DNA of 8,543 bases from Deinococcus radiopugnans ATCC 19172 (GTDB taxonomy: Bacteria; Deinococcota; Deinococci; Deinococcales; Deinococcaceae). The translations under genes were made by a program, and so were the position numbers. The notes beneath the pieces are model-generated. The model had not been told where the DNA came from, ran no database searches, and saw only the letters and a program-made list of their open reading frames with translations. Location of the stretch: positions 1 through 8,543 of the forward strand of contig NZ_VDMO01000049.1 in the NCBI RefSeq assembly GCF_006335125.1, read 5' to 3'. Each line of letters starts with the position of its first letter. Within the stretch, counting starts at the first letter, position 1. Positions 1 through 5,707 of this stretch are shown here, one piece after another.

Positions 1-127
1 GGCCGGCGCCTGGGCCAGCCCAAACTCGATTTCCATGACCGTCACGCTGCTCAAGGCCAGGGTGGATGGGGGATGCTGAGCCAAGTGGCCGCGCACATGG
101 CCCATGCCCCGCACCGCGTAGCTGATG
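1..127. repeat. Terminal redundancy, copy 1 (circular-contig overlap)
   Basis: These 127 bases are identical to 8417-8543. The same toxin reading frame continues without a break from position 1 into 8416, which is what a circular molecule opened at an arbitrary point would give. An overlap of 127 equals a commonly used maximum assembler k-mer, so the duplication is most likely an assembly artefact and not a biological repeat. The real circle would be 8,416 bp. Confidence 0.93.
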
Positions 128-156
128 GTGTCGGTATCCAGCAGATACTGAATCAG
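1..156 (-). CDS. vapC: VapC-family PIN-domain toxin, 5' portion (continues at 8416-8156)
   Basis: This is the N-terminal part of a PIN-domain ribonuclease toxin; joined through the circle to 8416-8156 it makes a 138-residue protein, a normal VapC length. VapC toxins cleave specific RNAs (tRNA or rRNA) and are held inactive by VapB. Over the whole protein I see the first PIN acid in YLLDTD (D7), the second in VMEIEFG (E42), PYDLLNAG with D99, and VTHN with N117, so the metal site looks intact. No ATG, GTG or TTG lies near the expected start. The frame opens at CTG (156-154), which overlaps the antitoxin stop as CTGA and has GGGAG five bases upstream on the minus strand. The first GTG in frame (114-112) would delete D7. 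I therefore infer CTG initiation coupled to vapB translation. Confidence 0.88.
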   Translation of the reverse strand, partial: MIQYLLDTDTISYAVRGMGHVRGHLAQHPPSTLALSSVTVMEIEFGLAQAPA

Positions 157-404
157 AACAGCTCCCGGTCTTCCAGTGGCGGCAGATCGTCGCGGGGGAT
201 GGTGAAGTCCGCAAGTTCTGGGGTGACTGGGGCCGCGAAGAAGGCCAGGGCCTGCGGGGACCACTGCCCCTCGGTCTCTTCCAGGGCGCACAACCGGGCG
301 GCGGGCTTGCCGTTGCGGGCAATGATCACCGTCTCGCCGCGTTCGGCGGCTTCCACCAGTTTGCTCAGCTGGGTCTTGGCGTCGTGCATGTTCACGGTCG
401 TCAT
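153..404 (-). CDS. vapB: Phd/VapB-family antitoxin
   Basis: This 83-residue protein begins MTTVNMHDAKTQLSKLVE and continues through GETVIIARNGKPAARL, the typical N-terminal DNA-binding fold of Phd/YefM-type VapB antitoxins. The C-terminal part, rich in Pro and acidic residues (ELADF, DDLPPLEDRELF), would be the toxin-wrapping tail. It neutralises the VapC encoded directly downstream and, in known systems, represses its own operon. I chose ATG at 404 over the GTG at 413 because the GTG sits inside the likely ribosome binding site GAGGTGAG, which ends four bases before the ATG. Its stop codon overlaps the toxin start (CTGA), so the two are translationally coupled. The inverted repeats just upstream (413-432) are the likely operator. 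Confidence 0.92.
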   Translation of the reverse strand: MTTVNMHDAKTQLSKLVEAAERGETVIIARNGKPAARLCALEETEGQWSPQALAFFAAPVTPELADFTIPRDDLPPLEDRELF

Positions 405-412
405 GGCGCTCA

Positions 413-432
413 CCTCTAGCTAAGAGGCTAGC
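413..432 (-). promoter_or_regulatory. vapBC operator/promoter with overlapping inverted repeats
   Basis: Two overlapping inverted repeats lie just before vapB: CCTCT/AGAGG (413-417 and 423-427, 5-bp spacer) and CTAGC/GCTAG (416-420 and 427-431). On the minus strand TAGCCT (430-425) fits the -10 form TANNNT and would start a short leader that includes the ribosome binding site. Phd/VapB antitoxins usually bind palindromes overlapping their promoter, so I infer an autoregulatory operator. No convincing -35 is seen. Confidence 0.5.
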
Positions 433-496
433 TCACTTGAGAGATGGTTCGGATGAGGCCAGCGCTTAGGCCGCTTTTTTCGTCGCCATCAGGGAA

Positions 497-531
497 ATCA
501 GCAAGGGAGAAACCCATCCCCTTCTGCTGAT
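497..531 (-). terminator. Hairpin after the HTH/coiled-coil gene, probable terminator
   Basis: ATCAGCAAGGG (497-507) pairs with CCCTT-ct-GCTGAT (519-531), an 11-bp stem with a 2-nt bulge and an 11-nt loop. It begins 16 bases past the stop of the minus-strand gene at 548 and separates that gene from vapBC. On the minus strand the hairpin is followed by TTTCCC, a poor U-tract; on the plus strand by CTTTTCTT. It may work in both directions. Confidence 0.45.
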
Positions 532-547
532 GCTTTTCTTCCCTCCT

Positions 548-1126
548 CTACGCCCGTCCGGCCAATAAGCGGATCAACAGTCCGCGCAGACCTGTCGGTT
601 GATCGTTCGTTGGGGTGGGTGATAAAGCGGCGTGAGCGGTGACCTCCAGGCGGGCCAGTTGTCCACGCATCAACTCGACTTCCACCCTGGCCGCTGCCGC
701 CGCATCCACTTCCTGTGCCAGCTCGCGACGAAGTGCCGCAGTCTCTTCACGGCTGCTGATCAGCTCAGCCATGATCGGCGCGAGGGTCGGGGACAGCGCC
801 TCACGCAGCAGCTCGGCCAGATCCTCCCGACTGGTCAGCATTCCGGACAGCACTGGCACGTCCGGCAGGGGAGGTGCGGCAGGTGAGTGCAGCGCCCGGA
901 GCGCCGCCTCCACACTGGCCGCCTCGCGGCGGTGAACCAGACTCATGGCCCTGCTGAGAAGATTCACCACCGATTCAGGCCACAGCCTTTCCAGGTGTTC
1001 ACCTCTGGGCAGTGGCTCACCCATCAGCGCCTCTAACGTGACCGCATGCTTCCTCAATGTGGGGAGGCCTACCCCCACCCGCTCAGACACTTGCTGTGGC
1101 GTCAGCACAAGAGGCGCGTCGATCAT
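548..1126 (-). CDS. MerR-like HTH and coiled-coil DNA-binding protein, candidate partition/Kfr-type factor
   Basis: The 192-residue product starts MIDAPLVLTPQQVSERVGV. Residues 8-30 (LTPQQVSERVGVGLPTLRKH) form a MerR-type helix-turn-helix, followed by a second helical segment (LWPESVVNLLSRAMSLV). A Pro-rich linker leads to a long charged helix (SREETAALRRELAQEVD to RGQLARLE, about 128-165) that should be a coiled coil. The C-terminus is amphipathic (LRGLLIRLLAGRA). N-terminal HTH plus coiled coil plus tail is the layout of KfrA-like proteins and of the single-protein partition factor Par of staphylococcal plasmid pSK1; that role here is inference, helped by the absence of ParA/ParB. I prefer ATG at 1126 to the GTG at 1168: TAGGCT lies 7 bases before it, a leaderless -10 arrangement, and the HTH would sit at the N-terminus. 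A plain regulator is the alternative. Confidence 0.75.
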   Translation of the reverse strand: MIDAPLVLTPQQVSERVGVGLPTLRKHAVTLEALMGEPLPRGEHLERLWPESVVNLLSRAMSLVHRREAASVEAALRALHSPAAPPLPDVPVLSGMLTSREDLAELLREALSPTLAPIMAELISSREETAALRRELAQEVDAAAAARVEVELMRGQLARLEVTAHAALSPTPTNDQPTGLRGLLIRLLAGRA

Positions 1127-1133
1127 CCCAAAC

Positions 1134-1208
1134 AGCCTACAGGGGGGGCGATGGGGGCGCTGCACCACCCAGTCGCTGGGGGCGCGTGATCGCCTAGAGC
1201 GCCCCCCA
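1134..1208 (-). promoter_or_regulatory. Promoter with repeated G5-6CGC elements (operator or centromere candidate)
   Basis: On the minus strand TAGGCT (1139-1134) precedes the HTH gene start by 7 bases, as in leaderless Deinococcus promoters. Upstream are repeats of TGGGGGCGC: one at 1152-1160, one at 1177-1185 (25 bp apart, same direction), an inverted TGGGGGGCGC at 1208-1199, and a partial GGGGGGCG at 1143-1150. The 1177 and 1199 copies make an inverted repeat with a 13-bp gap. The first two copies cover the spacer and -35 position, so the gene's own product may bind here. No recognisable -35 hexamer is present. Confidence 0.5.
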
Positions 1209-1254
1209 AAAGATGCGGCTGAGAGAGTGAAAAAGGGTTTCCGTGGTCAAGGAG

Positions 1255-1280
1255 GTGTTGCTTATCGATGCAAGCAACAC
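1255..1280. repeat. Perfect 9-bp inverted repeat between divergent genes
   Basis: GTGTTGCTT (1255-1263) and AAGCAACAC (1272-1280) are exact reverse complements around the 8-bp centre ATCGATGC. The site lies between the minus-strand HTH gene and the plus-strand thioredoxin-like gene, where no terminator is expected, so a protein-binding site is more likely. There is no T-tract. The rest of 1209-1414 shows nothing I can assign beyond a PmeI-type palindrome GTTTAAAC near 1332. Confidence 0.5.
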
Positions 1281-1414
1281 TATTTCGGGGCCTCGCCGGA
1301 TCGCCACCTCTGCATGAAGGCTTGTCACCCGGTTTAAACGACTGGTTGGCGTGCAGGGAACGATCAGGCGGTATTCACGTATGGGGTGGCATCCAACCGA
1401 TTTCAGGAGGCTCC

Positions 1415-1864
1415 ATGTCCCAGCCAACGAAAACGCCCCGACAGATCAAATTCAAGGTGCCGCCCTTGCTCGGTTCTGTCCTCACGCGCTTATTCACTGC
1501 TGCCACGGTCAAGGCAGGCGCAGTCATTCCACCAGCATCTGCCCTCAACCTGACCCGTCGCACGCTGCTGTACTTCAAATCTGTTGGCTGCGTCGGCTGT
1601 GATGAGCTGGACATGTTCATCGGACGATTGGCTTCTACCTCAGGGTTGGACTTACGGGTCATTGACGCACGGCGCAGCGAGATGCCTGAGCACGCTTATG
1701 GTGATCAACTCTTGCTGGACAAGGATGGAAGCATTGGGCGAGCCTACGGCGTTCGCATGTTTCCCACGCTCGTTCTGACTACCCCGGCTGGCGAGATTGA
1801 AAAAGTGATGGCAGGAGCCAGTTCGAGAGAGGAAGAAATTCGAGCAGGACTGGGATTGAATTGA
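1415..1864 (+). CDS. Thioredoxin-like redox protein with CVGC motif
   Basis: This 149-residue protein has a thioredoxin fold signature: TLLYFKSVGCVGCDEL places a CxxC pair (C59, C62) after a beta strand, and YGVRMFPTLVL supplies the cis-proline loop (P117), followed by GEIEKVMAGA and a final helix. It would act as a thiol-disulfide oxidoreductase; CVGC differs from the WCGPC of housekeeping thioredoxins, so a specialised substrate is likely. Residues 1-45 precede the fold and include a mildly hydrophobic stretch (about 18-42), but there is no clear signal peptide, so the location is uncertain. The ATG at 1415 is set by AGGAGG six bases upstream; the longer open frame from 1268 has no such site. 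It stands alone on the plus strand with no redox partner nearby. Confidence 0.82.
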   Translation: MSQPTKTPRQIKFKVPPLLGSVLTRLFTAATVKAGAVIPPASALNLTRRTLLYFKSVGCVGCDELDMFIGRLASTSGLDLRVIDARRSEMPEHAYGDQLLLDKDGSIGRAYGVRMFPTLVLTTPAGEIEKVMAGASSREEEIRAGLGLN

Positions 1865-1905
1865 CCTGATAAGTAAACGGAGGCATTAGAGCTTCACCGA
1901 AATGC

Positions 1906-1943
1906 CTGACGTCAGGTTGGGGTATACCCCAACCTGACGTCAG
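1906..1943. repeat. Perfect 38-bp palindrome between convergent genes (candidate bidirectional terminator)
   Basis: Positions 1906-1924 (CTGACGTCAGGTTGGGGTA) and 1925-1943 are exact reverse complements with no spacer; each end contains the smaller palindrome CTGACGTCAG. It lies 42 bases after the thioredoxin-like gene and 75 bases after the stop of the minus-strand VbhA-like gene, so a bidirectional terminator is the simplest role. Neither side has a good U-tract. A second small hairpin (GGCATT/AATGCC, 1881-1906) abuts it. The half-site AACCTGAC recurs at 2020-2027 over the VbhA stop codon. A cruciform or a site for a dimeric protein is also possible. Confidence 0.6.
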
Positions 1944-2017
1944 ATTAGACGCATCTCAACGCGATAAACACGGCAAAAATCAGTGGTCCATTGGCAGCAT
2001 TCCAAAGGTCTAAGAGC

Positions 2018-2251
2018 CTAACCTGACACCTTTTGGGCGCGGTGTTGCTGGAGAACGGCCTCGCGCATCTGTGCGGTGGTCATCAAGCCATCCACATAGC
2101 GTTCAAACAGCGCCCGGGTAGCGGCATCGAGGGGCAGGCCCTCCATGGCGCTGCTGTGGGCCACCGCCCGGACGATCCTCCGGCGCTGCTCGCGGGCCTC
2201 GGCCTCCTGCACCGCGTGGGGACTTCTGCGGGGGTCATGAACACCACTCAT
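2018..2251 (-). CDS. VbhA-family antitoxin (Fic inhibitor), orphan
   Basis: This 77-residue protein matches the VbhA antitoxin pattern: an Arg-rich helix (REQRRRIVRAVAHSS), the Fic-inhibitory motif SSAMEGL (S33..E37-G38, fitting [S/T]xxxE[G/N]), then PLDAATRALFERYVDGLMTT, the helix-and-DG pattern typical of the family tail. In known pairs this helix blocks ATP binding in a Fic AMP-transferase toxin such as VbhT of Bartonella. No Fic protein (HPFxxGNGR motif) is encoded anywhere in this circle, so it is an orphan. It is the last gene of the mobilization operon, 67 bases after the relaxase stop. GGAGG seven bases before the ATG at 2251 sets the start. It may counter a Fic toxin on another replicon in the donor or recipient, or be a relic. 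Confidence 0.8.
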   Translation of the reverse strand: MSGVHDPRRSPHAVQEAEAREQRRRIVRAVAHSSAMEGLPLDAATRALFERYVDGLMTTAQMREAVLQQHRAQKVSG

Positions 2252-2318
2252 CGGACTTCCTCCAAAATTTACGGCGGTCAGCTAAGGGCGCTGCCGCTCA
2301 CCCAGCTGAAATTCTCGG

Positions 2319-2933
2319 TCACCGTTCGTAACCGTAGGACCGTTCGCGCTGCTGCTGGCGCTGGTATTCGCGGTCTTCGTCGTAACTGCGCTCGTGCTGG
2401 TGCAGGCGAGCCAGCTCCTGCACGCTGCCGTCGTGCTCCTGGTACAGGCCCAACTCCCGCTGCTGTTCCTGCTGATGCCCGTACGCTTCCCGGCTGAACG
2501 TCCGCAGGTCCGCCAGCTCGTCCTTCTGCAAGGTGCGGGACGTGGCCGCCACGACATGGATGTGATCGTGCTGGCCCTGATCCGTATGGCTCACCGCCAC
2601 CCAGTCGCGCACCTGGTTGCCCTGGGCCTCGATGCGGGCCATCACCTCGGCCGTCCACGCCTGTCGGCGCTGTTCGTCCAGGTCCGCGTGCCCCTCACCG
2701 GGATTGAGCACCACCCGGTAGAAGTACGTCTTGCCCTCGGCCTCGGCGGCGCGGTCCAGACGCTCGTACGCCTCCTGGCGGCTCAGCTCGCCGTCCCGGT
2801 CGAACAGCGGGCGGTGCTGGCGCTCGCCCTGGTCATCGTGCCGGTGCTCCATGTACCGCACCGAGCCTTTGGCCTGAGACACACTGCGGGTGTAGCTGGT
2901 CTTGACCACCGAGATGGATCGTGTGCCGGTCAT
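2319..2933 (-). CDS. Small HUH relaxase (mobilization nuclease, VirD2/MobA-like)
   Basis: The 204-residue product carries the relaxase histidine signature [14 protein letters not shown] (H116, H122, H124, H126), equivalent to HxDxxxHxH motif III, which binds the metal at the nick site. It follows a core strand [11 protein letters not shown] (71-81) as in MOBP/MOBQ enzymes. The catalytic tyrosine is probably Y14 (KTSYTRS) or Y27 (VRYMEH). After residue 150 the chain becomes a Gln/Glu/Arg/Tyr-rich tail, with no primase or helicase domain, so this is a minimal relaxase. It would nick one strand at oriT and lead it into a recipient with a helper's secretion system. The ATG is three bases after the stop of the accessory gene upstream, so the two are cotranscribed and probably coupled. 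The exact MOB class is uncertain. Confidence 0.87.
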   Translation of the reverse strand: MTGTRSISVVKTSYTRSVSQAKGSVRYMEHRHDDQGERQHRPLFDRDGELSRQEAYERLDRAAEAEGKTYFYRVVLNPGEGHADLDEQRRQAWTAEVMARIEAQGNQVRDWVAVSHTDQGQHDHIHVVAATSRTLQKDELADLRTFSREAYGHQQEQQRELGLYQEHDGSVQELARLHQHERSYDEDREYQRQQQRERSYGYER

Positions 2934-2936
2934 GGC

Positions 2937-3689
<753 letters not shown>

Positions 3690-3768
3690 GCCGTTTTCCT
3701 CCTGGAATTGAGAGAACTGCTTTCAGGTTTTCATTCTATCCGACTCCAGAAACAAAGTGTGGGCTAGT

Positions 3769-3805
3769 GTTGCGGGTCCGATCTCTCTGAGATCGGACCC
3801 GCAAC
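3769..3805. repeat. 17-bp perfect inverted repeat, 3-nt loop
   Basis: GTTGCGGGTCCGATCTC (3769-3785) is the exact reverse complement of 3789-3805, with TCT between. It lies 80 bases upstream of the mob accessory gene start, where divergent transcription makes a terminator unlikely. It is the natural candidate for the oriT recognition repeat or the binding site of the ribbon-helix-helix protein. Confidence 0.65.
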
Positions 3806-3861
3806 TTAACTTGCTTACTTTCCCCCACGACGGTGAGTAAGACTTTTCGGGGCCTGGAAAC

Positions 3862-3881
3862 GGGGCGGGACGGGCCGGGGG
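3862..3881 (+). other. Canonical G-quadruplex motif
   Basis: Four G-runs with very short loops: GGGG-C-GGG-AC-GGG-CC-GGGGG. A further GGGG lies just upstream at 3849-3852. Loops of 1, 2 and 2 bases predict a stable structure on the plus strand. It falls within the candidate oriT and upstream of the OstA-like gene, so it could affect strand transfer or transcription; the role is inference. Confidence 0.6.
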
Positions 3882-4047
3882 AAACGTGGCTCTGCCTGGG
3901 CTGAGGCCGCACCCAAAACACCCTGAATTTGTATTCAGCTTAGCTATTTGCTGAGGCTTCGACACCTTGGCTTGACCAGCAACCTTCGCTACACCTTGCC
4001 CTCGCTGAGCATCGCTTCATCCAAATACGCTACGCTTTCCGGAAAAG

Positions 4048-5082
4048 ATGATACGAATAAAATACTTGTTCATTCCCATCTTCACTCTATATTTTATAGG
4101 TACAAACTTAAATTTGAGTGAAGCTACATCTTATCAAGACTCTTCGACAGAATTATCCATACAGAACACTCCTGAAACAAACGAAACAGCAGAGACTTCG
4201 AGCTTGGAACTTGTTCGCAAAAGTGATGAAGACGGTAAGGAGCGCCGGATTCGCATTGTCAAAACTGGCACCACTGATGAGACAGGGGTCTTCGCACTCT
4301 GTGGCCCGAAAGGTGACGATCCTCCAGAGACACCCACACTGGCCGTTTTCAGTGAAACCACGGCGGGAGGGGTTCAGATCACCATCGACAAAAACGTGAT
4401 TCGCGTGCCGTTGGCGGTGGTCACCCAACAACAGCCCAAAGAGGGCCAGGATGGCAGCGACGGACGGGTGGAGGCCAGCGCCGGGACCGCCCGCTTCCTG
4501 AATCCAGATGAGGTGCCGCCAGACGCCACAGACCGCCTGACCCGATGCGAGGTCCAAGCCAGTCCCAAACCAGCCCCCGACAGCGTGTTTGTCACCCAAG
4601 GCAAGACCGAGTTGCGGGGCCAGAAACTGGTCTATGACGAAACGGACGGCATCGCCCGTATTGATGGCCCGGTGACCTTCCGGCGGGCCAACGAGAAAGA
4701 CCCATTGACTGGCAGCAGCGAACGCATCGAGGTCAACGTGGACGAGGAGACGACCACGCTGGTGGGCAACGTGGTCCTGAACAGCGAGGGCGGGCGCGTC
4801 AGTCGGGCCGGGCGGGTGGAGTACGACGACGCGGCCAACCTGGCCCGCCTGATCGGCACGCCGGAGCGACCCGCCGTGAGCGTCAAGGGCGGCGACACCC
4901 TGCGCGCCGGAATAATCCTGTACGACCTCGACCGCAACGAGGTTTACGCGATCAAGGCCGAGGGCGGCACCATCACTGGGGAGTTTGTGGAGGGAGGCTC
5001 TCCCAATACAACTTCAGCTACATCATCTGAGTTGCGTCCTCTCCCAACAGCTACTCCTCCAGCTCTGACTTCCCCTCGATAA
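4048..5082 (+). CDS. OstA/LptA-like exported protein
   Basis: The 344-residue protein begins with a signal peptide ([18 protein letters not shown], possible cleavage after SEA about residue 26) and a Ser/Thr/Glu-rich linker. Residues about 180-315 show the repeating beta pattern of OstA/LptA domains: [19 protein letters not shown], then [46 protein letters not shown], and [23 protein letters not shown]. LptA proteins bridge the periplasm and carry envelope lipids; Deinococcus lacks classical LPS, so the cargo is unknown. C85 and C167 could form a disulfide. The tail (318-344) is Ser/Thr/Pro-rich. Composition is odd: 27 of the first 93 bases are G or C, against 45 of 60 at 4801-4860, which suggests a chimeric gene or a mutated 5' end. 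The ribosome binding site is weak (GGA close to the ATG). Confidence 0.78.
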   Translation: MIRIKYLFIPIFTLYFIGTNLNLSEATSYQDSSTELSIQNTPETNETAETSSLELVRKSDEDGKERRIRIVKTGTTDETGVFALCGPKGDDPPETPTLAVFSETTAGGVQITIDKNVIRVPLAVVTQQQPKEGQDGSDGRVEASAGTARFLNPDEVPPDATDRLTRCEVQASPKPAPDSVFVTQGKTELRGQKLVYDETDGIARIDGPVTFRRANEKDPLTGSSERIEVNVDEETTTLVGNVVLNSEGGRVSRAGRVEYDDAANLARLIGTPERPAVSVKGGDTLRAGIILYDLDRNEVYAIKAEGGTITGEFVEGGSPNTTSATSSELRPLPTATPPALTSPR

Positions 5083-5107
5083 CTTCTGATGCCTCGCAAC
5101 GTCGCCC

Positions 5108-5131
5108 CTGATCTAATTAGGATTAGGTCAG
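5108..5131 (+). terminator. Hairpin after the OstA/LptA-like gene
   Basis: CTGATCTAAT (5108-5117) pairs with ATTAGGTCAG (5122-5131) with one G-U pair and a TAGG loop, 26 bases after the stop codon. Position suits a terminator, but an A-rich stretch follows instead of Ts, so confidence is low. The repeat ATTAGG ATTAGG forms its centre. Confidence 0.35.
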
Positions 5132-5198
5132 AGAAAAAGATAAGGTTTTATCCGGGTAGAATTTGATATAGACCCCAGCGATAACACTTCTTAACTCT

Positions 5199-5213
5199 AG
5201 GGTCAGTGACCCT
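5199..5213 (+). promoter_or_regulatory. 15-bp palindrome upstream of the AT-rich small gene, operator-like
   Basis: AGGGTCA and TGACCCT are exact reverse complements around a single central G, 67 bases before the next start codon. It is a compact symmetrical site typical of dimeric repressors. The surrounding 5083-5280 is otherwise gene-free and AT-rich, with several possible -10 boxes (for example GATATAG near 5164) but no clear promoter. Confidence 0.4.
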
Positions 5214-5280
5214 GCTAGCTCTCAGAGACACATGACCTAAGTTTCTTCATCCTGGCCGTGCCGAAACACAAAGGAGACGC

Positions 5281-5520
5281 ATGATATCTGCAAGTGACTA
5301 TTTCAGTGGAATTAAATTAAATATCTTCGTAGAGAACAAAAAGGTTGTCGTATCTTACTCTAGCTTAGAGGAAGTTATCAGAGAAGAATTTGAAACAATT
5401 GAAGATGCCTTGACATCTGTATCGAAAAACAGTAAATTAGATTCTCACATTAAGGAAGATGTTTTAGATCAGGCTAGATTCTTATCAGATATGATAGTTT
5501 ACGAAGATAGAGGCATCTGA
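5281..5520 (+). CDS. Small acidic AT-rich gene, unknown function
   Basis: I do not recognise this 79-residue protein. It starts MISASDYFSGIKLNIFVENK and looks like a short beta region (KLNIFVENKKVVVSYSS) followed by helices rich in Glu and Asp (LEEVIREEFETIEDAL, SHIKEDVLDQARFLSDM). It has no signal peptide, transmembrane segment or cysteine. AAGGAG five bases before the ATG supports real translation. Only 37 of its first 120 bases are G or C, far below most of the plasmid and similar to the 5' end of the OstA-like gene upstream, which points to recent acquisition from an AT-rich source. Small acidic proteins with this look include immunity proteins and antitoxins, but no partner is visible and I make no assignment. 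Confidence 0.68.
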   Translation: MISASDYFSGIKLNIFVENKKVVVSYSSLEEVIREEFETIEDALTSVSKNSKLDSHIKEDVLDQARFLSDMIVYEDRGI

Positions 5521-5571
5521 GCATATAGGTTCGAGGTTGGAATAAGAATTAGCGTGGAGATCGGGGCTGTT

Positions 5572-5605
5572 CCCTCTCCTAAAGTGAGACGAGTCAGAGG
5601 GTATT
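5572..5605 (+). terminator. Terminator-like hairpin after the AT-rich small gene
   Basis: CCCTCT (5572-5577) pairs with AGAGGG (5596-5601) across an 18-nt loop, followed by TATTTTAC on the plus strand. It lies 52 bases after the small gene. The stem is short for its loop, so this is only a candidate. Confidence 0.35.
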
Positions 5606-5620
5606 TTACGCTCTCAACAG

Positions 5621-5638
5621 ATGTCCTCATGCGGACAT
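5621..5638. repeat. Short inverted repeat between convergent genes
   Basis: ATGTCC (5621-5626) and GGACAT (5633-5638) are exact reverse complements around TCATGC, which itself contains CATG. It sits between the convergent small gene and rep. GCTCAG/CTGAGC (5641-5646 and 5670-5675) lies beside it. Either could be part of a terminator cluster or an operator. Confidence 0.35.
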
Positions 5639-5684
5639 ATGCTCAGGGCGTAATCACCCTCAAGCCGGGCTGAGCAGGGGCTGG

Positions 5685-5707
5685 CCTTCGGGCGCGGTCC
5701 CCGAAGG
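5685..5707 (-). terminator. Hairpin directly after the rep stop codon
   Basis: CCTTCGGG (5685-5692) and CCCGAAGG (5700-5707) are exact reverse complements with a 7-nt loop. The hairpin begins at the base after the TGA stop of the minus-strand gene. It lacks a U-tract on that strand, so termination may be inefficient or depend on a factor. Confidence 0.5.

Larger units (their letters stand above)
3690..4047. other. Gene-free, structure-rich region: candidate oriT
   Basis: This 358-bp stretch separates the divergent mob operon and OstA-like gene. It holds a 17-bp inverted repeat (3769-3805), a second hairpin CTTACT/AGTAAG (3814-3819 and 3836-3841), TTTCCCCC/GGGGGAAA (3819-3826 and 3877-3884), a G-quadruplex motif (3862-3881), and CTGAAT/ATTCAG (3923-3928 and 3933-3938). 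oriT sites usually lie directly upstream of the accessory and relaxase genes and contain an inverted repeat beside the nick. I cannot identify a nick sequence: no clear match to the RP4 or RSF1010 type is seen. No convincing protein is encoded here. Confidence 0.5.

Noticed and set aside
451..480. GGCC...GGCC followed by six Ts on the plus strand, terminator-like
   Set aside because: Only four base pairs can form, and no plus-strand gene ends nearby; the stronger hairpin at 497-531 explains termination here.
945..1337. 130-codon open frame on the plus strand
   Set aside because: It runs antisense to the HTH/coiled-coil gene, lacks a ribosome binding site, and its product has no domain pattern; high G+C produces such shadow frames.
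2278..2658. 126-codon minus-strand frame overlapping the relaxase
   Set aside because: It lies inside the relaxase in another frame and gives a Gly/Arg/Pro-rich chain without structure, while the relaxase frame carries the HUH motif.
3723..3965. 80-codon minus-strand frame in the candidate oriT
   Set aside because: It would translate straight through the 17-bp inverted repeat and the G-rich tract, has no good ribosome binding site, and the chain is Pro/Ser-rich low complexity.
5411..5439. TTGACA with TAAATT 17 bp downstream, promoter-like
   Set aside because: It lies inside the AT-rich small gene, where such matches are expected by chance, and no gene follows that needs it.
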